A stretch of 10,254 bases of DNA from Acidimicrobiia bacterium (GTDB taxonomy: Bacteria > Actinomycetota > Acidimicrobiia > Spongiisociales > UBA5794). Positions within the stretch are counted from its first letter, which is position 1. Each line of letters begins with the position of its first letter. Below are positions 1-4,924 of this stretch, in pieces. The DNA is taken from the NCBI GenBank assembly GCA_030599515.1, contig JAUVNV010000073.1, forward strand, positions 1 to 10,254, written 5' to 3'. Under the pieces are notes generated by a model. It searched no databases and had not been told where the DNA came from. It was given only the letters and a program-made list of their open reading frames with translations. The translations under genes and the position numbers were made by a program.

Positions 1-848
1 AATCGCCTCATCTCCTCCTCGACTGCGGCATCGTCGCTGAGGCGTTCCCTGAGATCTCGCTGAGCGGCGAACATGCCGGCGGCCTGTTCCGCTCCAGCCC
101 TGCCGACGAACGGTGGATAGAAGTTCGTCATCACGACGCCGTTGTTGGCCCGAACCAGTTCGAGCACGTCGTCCGGGACGTTTCTCGGATGCGGAGCCAG
201 AGTGAACGCGCTCGAGTGAGAAGCCATGACGGGTCGGTCGCTCACGGACAAGGCGTGACGCATCGTGTCGGCCGAGACGTGGGAGATGTCGACGATCATG
301 CCGATCCGGTTCATCTCGCGGACGACCTCTTCACCGAAATCTGTGAGGCCTCCGTGCCGGGCATCATCGGTCGCCGAGTCGGCCCAATCGATCGTGTCGG
401 CGTGCGTGAGGGTCATGTAGCGGACTCCGAGAGTTCGCAGTGTGCGGAGTGCCGCCAACGAGTTCTCGATCGAGTGCCCGCCCTCGGCTCCCATGAGCGA
501 CGCCGTGAGGGCCCGAGTACGAACTCCGGCGACATCGGCTGCCGAATCGGCGTGAGCCAGGCGGTCGCAACGATCCGTCATCCGGCGTACGAGGTCGATC
601 TGCTCGATCGTCGTCCGGAACGGGGTCGGATCCCATGCAGGCACGAACACCGACCAGAACTGCGCTCCGACGCCGCCTATCGCAAGGCGCGACACGTCGG
701 TGTGGTAATCGTCGAGAGGCTCGCACGGGTCGGCCCGGTCGAGGTCGGACCCGGCGCGAACGCGAAGCGCCCAGGGCAGATCGTTGTGGCCGTCCACCAC
801 CGGGAGGTCGGCGTGGATCCTCGTGGCTTGCTCGGTCGGGTCAGTCAT
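1..848 (-). CDS. Peptidase M19 (membrane/renal-type) dipeptidase, C-terminus cut by window start
   Basis: A zinc-dependent dipeptidase of the M19 family, which hydrolyses dipeptides, including those with a D-residue or dehydro side. The ATG at 848-846 opens a frame that stays open to position 1, giving 282 residues of a family usually about 320-400 long, so the C-terminus is outside the window. The first zinc-ligand motif is DGHNDL (H21, D23). The bridging glutamate is E122 in MGAEGGH. Later metal-site histidines are H190 (DISHVS) and H211 (SHSS). I see no signal peptide, so this is probably a cytoplasmic version. The start overlaps the stop of the AhpD-like gene by 8 bases (ATGACTGA), implying translational coupling in one transcript. 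Family assignment is secure. Substrate, and the reason for pairing with a redox protein, are unknown. Confidence 0.93.
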   Translation of the reverse strand, partial: MTDPTEQATRIHADLPVVDGHNDLPWALRVRAGSDLDRADPCEPLDDYHTDVSRLAIGGVGAQFWSVFVPAWDPTPFRTTIEQIDLVRRMTDRCDRLAHADSAADVAGVRTRALTASLMGAEGGHSIENSLAALRTLRTLGVRYMTLTHADTIDWADSATDDARHGGLTDFGEEVVREMNRIGMIVDISHVSADTMRHALSVSDRPVMASHSSAFTLAPHPRNVPDDVLELVRANNGVVMTNFYPPFVGRAGAEQAAGMFAAQRDLRERLSDDAAVEEEMRR

Positions 849-1392
849 CGGTGATCCACGGTTCGAGGGTGATGCCGAGGCCGTCGGCGATCCGGTTCGC
901 GTACGCGTAGTAGGCGATCACTTCGACGATATCGAGTACATCCCGGTCGGTGAACCCAACGGAGTGAAGGGTGTCGACGTCCTCGGGGCTCGTCGCACCC
1001 GGGGTGCGCGTGAGTGTCTCTGTGAACTGCAGCATCGCTGCGCGTCGACCGTCGAGTCCGGCCGTCGCCCAGTCGTTCTCGATGCGTGCAAGGAGTTCAT
1101 TGTCCTTGAGGAGAAGGCGCAGACCGCGCCGGTGATGGGTCACTCAGTAGTGGCACTCGTTGATCGTACTGACCACAAGAGCAATCAACTCGCGGTCGAC
1201 CTTGCGGAGGGTGGCGGTCCCGCGCATCGCGGAGCGATACAACGTGTCGTGCGCATCGAGCGAGCGTGGATTGAGCGAGTGGACGCCCATGATGTGATCG
1301 ACCTTCCCGCTCTTCGGATCAATCACCCGCGCACGAAGCGCGGCCAAATCACCGTCCCACTCAGCGTCGTCGACAACCTCAATCCAACTCAC
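841..1392 (-). CDS. AhpD-like / carboxymuconolactone decarboxylase-family redox protein, probable selenoprotein (CxxU)
   Basis: A peroxidase-related member of the AhpD superfamily, which are all-helical thiol redox proteins. Read through the TGA at 1146-1144, the frame is continuous for 183 residues, the usual length of these proteins. The active site reads N-E-C80-H-Y-[TGA83]-V-T-H-H87. With E68 this reproduces the spacing of the AhpD catalytic set (in M. tuberculosis AhpD, E118, C130, C133, H137), so the stop codon replaces exactly the resolving cysteine. A SECIS-like hairpin follows the TGA (separate entry). The second half stays conserved-looking (helices around residues 95-175) up to a genuine TGA at 843-841. 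I chose GTG 1392, with GAGAGG about 12 bases upstream; the frame also opens at GTG 1446. The gene overlaps the dipeptidase start. Alternatives are a nonsense mutation or a sequencing error of TGC/TGT. No selA/B/C gene lies in the window. Confidence 0.82.
1116..1146 (-). promoter_or_regulatory. Bacterial SECIS-like hairpin after the in-frame UGA
   Basis: Starting from the UGA (1146-1144), 18 nt separate it from the loop. The hairpin is a perfect 5-bp stem GGCGC / GCGCC (1130-1126 and 1120-1116) closing a GGUCU loop (1125-1121). In E. coli fdhF, as I recall it, the SelB-recognised apical loop also contains GGUCU followed by GC, and also begins 18 nt after the UGA. Differences are that the fdhF upper stem has a bulged U and an extra A in the loop, neither present here, and no lower stem is obvious. 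The spacing and a G at the start of the apical loop satisfy the usual bacterial SECIS rules. Function is inferred. Confidence 0.72.
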
Positions 1393-1506
1393 CGAGTCAC
1401 GATACCTCTCCACTTGACGGCCAGGATCGAGGCAACGCGTGGCCACACCGTCAGGTACCGGCTCCCAAAGCCCCCTCCGGCCCTTCGGGCCACCTCCCCC
1501 GCCTCC

Positions 1507-1536
1507 GCCTCAATCCACGGAGTCGTGGATTGAGGC
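1507..1536. terminator. Perfect 13-bp inverted repeat, candidate terminator or processing hairpin
   Basis: The arms GCCTCAATCCACG (1507-1519) and its exact complement (1524-1536) enclose a GAGT loop. The hairpin lies between two minus-strand genes, the regulator that ends at 1613 and the AhpD-like gene that starts near 1392, so it could end the regulator transcript. No T-run follows on either strand, which is common in high-GC actinobacteria. A second, smaller hairpin (GGCCC-TTC-GGGCC, 1479-1491) lies further downstream on the minus strand. Confidence 0.55.
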
Positions 1537-1571
1537 TCCGGCAGAGGAGGATGAAGACTGCCCCTGAGCCG

Positions 1572-1596
1572 GTACTCAGTACCAAGTACTCAGTAC
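1572..1596. repeat. Two tandem copies of GTACTCAGTAC
   Basis: GTACTCAGTAC occurs at 1572-1582 and 1586-1596, a 14-bp period with CAA between. Each copy is itself an interrupted palindrome (GTACT-C-AGTAC). The repeat lies between the regulator's terminator-like hairpin and the 13-bp inverted repeat. It may be an intergenic repeat-family unit or a protein-binding pair; the sequence does not decide which. Confidence 0.6.
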
Positions 1597-1613
1597 ACCC
1601 GGCGGAGCCGGGT
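1597..1613 (-). terminator. Hairpin at the stop of the regulator gene
   Basis: ACCCGGC (1597-1603), a GGA loop and GCCGGGT (1607-1613) form a perfect 7-bp GC-rich stem that begins at the last base of the regulator's stop codon. There is no U-tract. It is a candidate intrinsic terminator of the minus-strand regulator transcript. Confidence 0.5.
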
Positions 1614-2308
1614 CAAATCTTCGTCACGCAGTCGCCGTCTTCGGTGCTGTGGGCGTTGACGATCGCTACCGGGATCTGCTTGGTTCCTTCGAGGAGGCCG
1701 GAGACGAGACCCTGGTCGAGTTGGCAGACGATCGCGGGATGGTTCTTCGCCGACTCGCCGAACGGGCAGAAGCGTGTGATCAGTTCGTGATCACCAGGGC
1801 GGGCTTCGACCTCGAACCCGACTCCCATGAGGGCGCTTGCGACGGCGATCGCGGCGGTGTCGTAGCCGGAGTCTTCGGGGAAGCCGATCTCTGTGGCGAG
1901 TTCCCGTCCGTACTCGCGACCGATCTCGTCGGCGATCTCAGCCGCGTTGTCGGGCGCGATGCGTTCGATCACGCGAAGGAGCAGTTCGGCGAGGAGGTCG
2001 TACCGGCGCGCCGGGAACTGGACCGACACGTTCTTGCGGGTCGGCTCGTAGTGCTTCGCCGGGCGCCCGGCGCCGGGACCGGTCCTGCCGGACGGGCGTT
2101 TCCGAGTCACCTGGAGGTACTCATCGGCCACGAGGCGATCGAGATGGTGTCGGGCCACGTTGGCGTGGATATCGAACAGTTCAGCGATCTGTGATGCGGT
2201 CACGGGCTCGGGGGACTCGCGTACCGTGATGTAGATGCCGCGTCGGGTCGCGTCACCGAGTGTGCCGGCGAGTTCGGCGATCTGCTGTTCGAACGCTTCG
2301 CTGTCCAT
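1613..2308 (-). CDS. ArsR/SufR-type winged-helix regulator with C-terminal cysteine cluster
   Basis: A 231-residue transcription regulator. Residues about 15-70 form an ArsR-like winged helix, with a helix-turn-helix at about 37-65 (TASQIAELFDIHANVARHHL). A basic, Gly/Pro-rich wing follows (KRPSGRTGPGAGRPAKHY). The C-terminal half ends in C181-PFG, N-H190-P, C195 and C227 near the terminus. This arrangement recalls the Fe-S-cluster-binding end of SufR-type repressors of Fe-S assembly genes. The ATG at 2308 has a GGGGA-containing leader upstream. The gene is divergent from an Mrp-type Fe-S carrier across 73 bp, so it probably controls that gene and itself. The cluster-binding role is inferred from residue pattern and neighbourhood; a redox- or metal-sensing role is an alternative. 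Confidence 0.8.
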   Translation of the reverse strand: MDSEAFEQQIAELAGTLGDATRRGIYITVRESPEPVTASQIAELFDIHANVARHHLDRLVADEYLQVTRKRPSGRTGPGAGRPAKHYEPTRKNVSVQFPARRYDLLAELLLRVIERIAPDNAAEIADEIGREYGRELATEIGFPEDSGYDTAAIAVASALMGVGFEVEARPGDHELITRFCPFGESAKNHPAIVCQLDQGLVSGLLEGTKQIPVAIVNAHSTEDGDCVTKI

Positions 2309-2341
2309 GCCGTCCCCGTCGAGAATCTGGAGTACCGGTTC

Positions 2342-2375
2342 TCACTATAGTTTCTATTCACTATCTCGATAGGAG
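2342..2375. promoter_or_regulatory. Divergent promoter/operator region between the regulator and mrp, with mrp ribosome-binding site
   Basis: This AT-rich island in GC-rich surroundings contains the palindrome ACTATAGT (2344-2351), which places a TATAGT -10-like box on both strands. Predicted transcription starts would fall about 24-29 bases before each gene. TCACTAT is repeated directly at 2342-2348 and 2358-2364 (16-bp period), and ATAG-TTT-CTAT (2347-2357) is an interrupted palindrome. These are candidate operators for the divergent regulator. No convincing -35 box is visible. AGGAG at 2371-2375 is the ribosome-binding site for mrp and decides its start. Confidence 0.5.
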
Positions 2376-2381
2376 TTGTTC

Positions 2382-3482
2382 GTGGTGGATGTCGATGCGC
2401 TTCGCGCTGCAATCGGTGCGGTGCAGGATCCCGAGTTACATCGGGGGCTTGAAGACCTGGGGATGCTCCGCGACGTGACCGTCGGCCCGGACGGCAGCGT
2501 TCACGTCGTGGTTGCGCTCACCGTGCCGGGCTGTCCGTTGAAGGACAAGCTGACGGACGACGTCACCGCAGCGGCCAAGAGCGTGGCCGGTGTTGCAGAC
2601 GTCGTCGTCGAGTTCACGACGATGAGCGACAGTGAGCGGGCCGGAGTCGTCGAGACCGTTCGCGGCGGGAGCATCCGTGAGGTCACGATCGGCAGAGCCG
2701 GATCGAAGACCCGCGTGATCAGCGTCGCTTCCGGCAAGGGTGGCGTGGGAAAGTCTTCCGTCACTGCCAACCTCGCAGTGGCGCTCGCCGCCCGGGGGAA
2801 CCGGGTCGGTCTTATCGACGCCGACGTGTGGGGCTACTCCATTCCCAGGATGCTGGGTCTCGATCGGCAGCCGGTCGTTCTCGACGAGGTGATGATCCCG
2901 CCGGAGGTCCACGGCGTCAGCGTGATGTCGATGGACTTCTTCGTTGACCCAGAACAGGCCGTGATCTGGCGGGGACCGATGCTCCACAAGGCGCTCGAGC
3001 AGTTCCTGGTCGACGTCCTGTGGGATGATCTCGACTATCTCCTCATCGACATGCCGCCGGGGACCGGTGACGTGGCGATCTCGCTCAGCCAGTTCCTGCC
3101 GCGCTCCGAGGCCATCGTGGTCACCACTCCGCAACCCACGGCCGAGCGTGTGGCGGTGAAGGCGGGCTTGATGGCCGAGAAGGTCAATCAAGACCTCCTC
3201 GGTGTTGTAGAGAACATGTCGTGGTTCACCGGAGACGACGGCACCCGCTACACGATCTTCGGCGAGGGCGGAGGCGAGGCGCTTGCCGCCCGTCTCGGAA
3301 CCGATGTTCTCGTCCAGATCCCACTCGTTCCTGCCGTTCGGGAAGGCGCCGACCGGGGTCTCCCGGCCGTGGCCGTCGATCCGGATGGGGAGGCTGCTGC
3401 AGCGTTCGATCGCCTCGCAGCCGCTGTTGAGGAACGCGAGCCCCGGGCACGGACACACCCTGAACTCGTCATCAACAACTGA
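2382..3482 (+). CDS. mrp: Mrp/NBP35-family Fe-S carrier P-loop ATPase
   Basis: A cytoplasmic ATPase of the Mrp/ApbC family, which binds and transfers Fe-S clusters to apoproteins. An N-terminal MIP18/DUF59 domain (residues about 2-80, with DPEL and the conserved TVPGCP) precedes the ParA/MinD-like ATPase. The ATPase carries a deviant Walker A (GKGGVGK, residues 118-124), an LIDADVWGYSIP switch, LLIDMPPGTGD (Walker B) and ENMSWF. The family's C-terminal CxxC cluster-binding pair normally follows ENMS; here that stretch reads TGDDGTRYTIFG with no cysteine. AGGAG at 2371-2375 favours GTG 2382 (6-base spacing; GTG 2385 is also possible) over TTG 2376, which is too close. Length is 366 residues, typical of two-domain Mrp proteins. 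The gene is divergent from the cysteine-bearing regulator, which supports an Fe-S role. The DUF3107 gene follows after 54 bp. Confidence 0.93.
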   Translation: MVDVDALRAAIGAVQDPELHRGLEDLGMLRDVTVGPDGSVHVVVALTVPGCPLKDKLTDDVTAAAKSVAGVADVVVEFTTMSDSERAGVVETVRGGSIREVTIGRAGSKTRVISVASGKGGVGKSSVTANLAVALAARGNRVGLIDADVWGYSIPRMLGLDRQPVVLDEVMIPPEVHGVSVMSMDFFVDPEQAVIWRGPMLHKALEQFLVDVLWDDLDYLLIDMPPGTGDVAISLSQFLPRSEAIVVTTPQPTAERVAVKAGLMAEKVNQDLLGVVENMSWFTGDDGTRYTIFGEGGGEALAARLGTDVLVQIPLVPAVREGADRGLPAVAVDPDGEAAAAFDRLAAAVEEREPRARTHPELVINN

Positions 3483-3536
3483 TCGGTTCTCCGGACAGTT
3501 ACGATCGGTGCAGATTCATAGCCAGGAAAGGTTCGC

Positions 3537-3785
3537 ATGACCGACACGATCACCGAGACCACCAAGGTTCGATTCGGGATGTCTTCGACGCGAGAACTCG
3601 AGATCGAGGTCGAACCCGGGCACGACATCGCGACCGAGTTCGAGACGGCCGTGGTCAAGGGGACGCAGGTTCTGTGGATCCGGGATACCCGTGGTCACCG
3701 GCACGGGATCGTGGTCGAGAAAGTAGCGTTCGTCGAGATCGAGTCGGTCCGGCGACGCGATGTTGGGTTCGCCTCGGAGTCGTGA
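3537..3785 (+). CDS. DUF3107 family protein
   Basis: A small protein of 82 residues matching the actinobacterial DUF3107 family by its pattern. It has a short beta-rich N-terminus (VRFGMSSTRELEIEVEPG), a helix (IATEFETAVVKG), a strand pair (LWIRDTRGHRHGIVVEKVAFVEI) and the characteristic RRDVGF end. The start at ATG 3537 has AGGAAAG at 3524-3530, 6 bases upstream. It lies 54 bp after mrp on the same strand, possibly in the same transcript, and ends in a perfect hairpin. Function is unknown. Confidence 0.88.
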   Translation: MTDTITETTKVRFGMSSTRELEIEVEPGHDIATEFETAVVKGTQVLWIRDTRGHRHGIVVEKVAFVEIESVRRRDVGFASES

Positions 3786-3798
3786 GGGCCAACGAACA

Positions 3799-3823
3799 TC
3801 GGACCCGAGAGCATCGGGTCCGA
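3799..3823. terminator. Bidirectional terminator hairpin between convergent genes
   Basis: TCGGACCCGA (3799-3808) and TCGGGTCCGA (3814-3823) form a perfect 10-bp stem with a GAGCA loop. It sits between the DUF3107 stop (3785) and the convergent WhiB stop (3848), where a shared terminator is expected. There is no T-run. Confidence 0.75.
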
Positions 3824-3847
3824 AGAGGGTAGGAGTTGGCTCAGGGG

Positions 3848-4123
3848 TCAGCTTGCGGCCTGGCGCTGCCGGCGACGCTCGGCGAGCCAGCGCTTCCTGA
3901 GGCGACGCCGGTCGTCCTCGGGGTAGCCTCCCCAGACGCCGGCTTCCTGGTTGGTTTCCAGTGCGTACTGGAGGCACTCTTCCTGCATTGCGCAGGCGGA
4001 GCAGATGGCCACGGACTGACGGATCTTGTCGGTGGCGAGACCGGTTGTTCCGATGGGGAAGAACAGGTCGGGATCGGAGTCTCGACAGGCGGATAGTTCG
4101 CGCCAGTCGGTGACGGTAAGCAC
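3848..4123 (-). CDS. whiB: WhiB-family Fe-S transcription regulator, WhiB1-like
   Basis: A 91-residue actinobacterial Wbl protein, which binds a [4Fe-4S] cluster that can react with NO or O2 and acts with the primary sigma factor to control transcription. All four cluster cysteines are present: one in LSAC near the N-terminus, then the C-x2-C-x5-C set in ICSACAMQEEC. GVWGG follows, then a basic tail (RRRLRKRWLAERRRQRQ) for DNA contact. The opening DWRELSACRDSDPDLFFPIG resembles WhiB1/WblE more than other Wbl classes. I chose GTG 4123 because GAGGAGA lies 8 bases upstream; the frame runs back to 4180 but would then lack a ribosome-binding site. The upstream region has a Crp-type site. The protein is likely essential if truly WhiB1-like. 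Confidence 0.93.
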   Translation of the reverse strand: MLTVTDWRELSACRDSDPDLFFPIGTTGLATDKIRQSVAICSACAMQEECLQYALETNQEAGVWGGYPEDDRRRLRKRWLAERRRQRQAAS

Positions 4124-4165
4124 AGTTGTGTCTCCTCGAAACGATTCCAGATGCGGCTTCGTGAA

Positions 4166-4181
4166 TGTGAATGTTTTCACA
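4166..4181. promoter_or_regulatory. Perfect Crp/FNR-type operator TGTGA-N6-TCACA
   Basis: TGTGAATGTTTTCACA is a 16-bp site with perfect half-sites TGTGA and TCACA separated by 6 bases, matching the classical cAMP-receptor-protein consensus. It lies 43-58 bases upstream of the WhiB start. In M. tuberculosis, whiB1 is known to be controlled by the cAMP receptor protein Rv3676, so the same circuit is likely here. No crp gene is in the window. Confidence 0.75.
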
Positions 4182-4199
4182 AAGTCTCCCGTTTGTCAA
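4171..4199 (-). promoter_or_regulatory. Candidate whiB promoter overlapping the Crp-type site
   Basis: On the minus strand, a perfect -35 box TTGACA (4199-4194) is followed after 17 bp by AAACAT (4176-4171), a weak -10. The -10 coincides with the 6-base centre of the Crp-type site, so regulator binding there would cover it. Transcription would start near 4164, about 40 bases before the GTG. The -10 match is poor, so this is tentative. Confidence 0.4.
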
Positions 4200-4216
4200 C
4201 CGGTTCTGACCGGTTC
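4199..4216. repeat. Direct repeat ACCGGTTC, 10-bp period
   Basis: ACCGGTTC occurs at 4199-4206 and 4209-4216, one helical turn apart and just upstream of the candidate whiB -35 box. The first copy lies within the palindrome AACCGGTT (4198-4205). The helical phasing suggests a possible tandem binding site, but nothing else supports it. Confidence 0.4.
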
Positions 4217-4274
4217 CGCAGGACAGTCTATTGGAATGACCTGGAAGGAAGCAAACGAAAAGTAAAGAGAGCCA

Positions 4275-4346
4275 ACACCGGGCGCCAGACAGCCGACAGC
4301 AAGGCCGGTGTCTGGGGTCTCCGACTGTTGGCTGTGCGCTGTCTGC
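4275..4346. repeat. Dense nested inverted repeats upstream of the YqeY-domain gene
   Basis: Several complementary pairs overlap. ACACCGG (4275-4281) pairs with CCGGTGT. CAGACAGC (4286-4293) pairs with GCTGTCTG (4339-4346). ACAGCCGACAG (4289-4299) pairs with CTGTTGGCTGT (4325-4335) with a single G-U. CCAGACA also pairs with TGTCTGG. Transcripts in either direction could fold alternatively. A TATCCT -10-like box (4367-4372) lies just beyond, about 26 bases before the YqeY start, so the repeats may sit upstream of, rather than within, the leader. Confidence 0.5.
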
Positions 4347-4397
4347 TGTCCGCTCGCCTCTCCGGTTATCCTTGCAACCACACGATCGAGAGCGAGA

Positions 4398-4856
4398 ATG
4401 ATGACCATCGAAGATCAGCTGGTGGCGGCGCAGACGGCGGCCATGAAGGATGGGGATCGCGCGACGCTCAGCGTGATTCGACAGATCCGATCCGAGGTGT
4501 CGGTGGCGAAGTCGGCTCCCGGATTCACCGGCGACGTCGATGACGAACTCTTTCTCTCGACGATCTCGACGTACGTCAAGAGGATGGGGAAGTCGAAGAC
4601 CGAGTACGAGGCGCTGGGCGAGCGCGGCCGGGAACAGGCCGAGAAGCTGGCCTTCGAGATCGAGTACCTCTCCACCTACCTCCCGACGAAACTCGACGAA
4701 GCAGCAACTCGTGCCCTCGTAGCTCAAGCCATCCAAGACCTGGGCGCAACTGATCCAAAGATGACCGGCCAGGTGATCGGCCGTGTGATGAAGAGCGGCG
4801 AAGAGGTGGACGGCGGCCTTGTTGCGCGGCTGGTGAAAGAAGAGCTGAACAAGTAG
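4398..4856 (+). CDS. GatB/YqeY domain-containing protein
   Basis: A 152-residue protein of the YqeY family, which shares the tRNA-binding helical domain of the GatB subunit of Asp/Glu-tRNA amidotransferase but stands alone. Its cellular role is not settled. The hallmarks are MTIEDQLVAAQTAAMKDGDR at the start, LSVIRQIRSEV, a long charged helix around YEALGER, LSTYLPTKLDEA, DLGATDPKMTGQVIGRVMK and GGLVARLVKEELNK at the C-terminus. The length matches the family (about 150). ATG 4398 or 4401 is the start; the frame opens further upstream, but that part is low-complexity and not family-like. A GAGAGCGAGA stretch just upstream is a weak ribosome-binding site. It is divergent from whiB and convergent with the cytochrome operon. 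Confidence 0.92.
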   Translation: MMTIEDQLVAAQTAAMKDGDRATLSVIRQIRSEVSVAKSAPGFTGDVDDELFLSTISTYVKRMGKSKTEYEALGERGREQAEKLAFEIEYLSTYLPTKLDEAATRALVAQAIQDLGATDPKMTGQVIGRVMKSGEEVDGGLVARLVKEELNK

Positions 4857-4923
4857 AAAGTAGAAAGTACAAAGTAGAGAGACCCGAAGGATTCGCTCGG
4901 GCCATGTCTTTCTACTTTCTACT
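4852..4923. terminator. 16-bp inverted repeat between convergent genes, with an inner hairpin
   Basis: AGTAGAAAGTAGAAAG (4852-4867) is exactly complementary to 4908-4923. The loop contains a further stem, CCCGA (4883-4887) with TCGGG (4897-4901). The left arm starts inside the YqeY stop region (TAG 4854-4856) and the right arm ends 2 bases before the stop of the convergent YeeE-rhodanese gene. It is therefore well placed as a bidirectional terminator. The AGTAGAAAG unit is internally repeated, and variants (AGTACAAAGTAGAGAG) continue inside the loop. This low-complexity composition differs sharply from the GC-rich flanks. Confidence 0.7.
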
Positions 4924-4924
4924 G

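Noticed and set aside
841..1446. Two separate 100-residue proteins, or a pseudogene, in place of one selenoprotein
   Set aside because: Neither half is a complete AhpD fold, the TGA is exactly at an active-site Cys, and a SECIS-like hairpin follows. A nonsense change or sequencing error is not fully excluded.
189..1533. Plus-strand frames over the dipeptidase and AhpD-like genes (189-854, 784-1533)
   Set aside because: They are shadows of the two minus-strand genes; no family features.
2436..3458. A 340-codon minus-strand frame
   Set aside because: It is antisense to mrp, whose motifs are unambiguous.
4344..4372. A full sigma-70 promoter for the YqeY gene
   Set aside because: TATCCT at 4367-4372 is a reasonable -10 but no -35-like hexamer lies 16-18 bp upstream, so I did not list it as a promoter.
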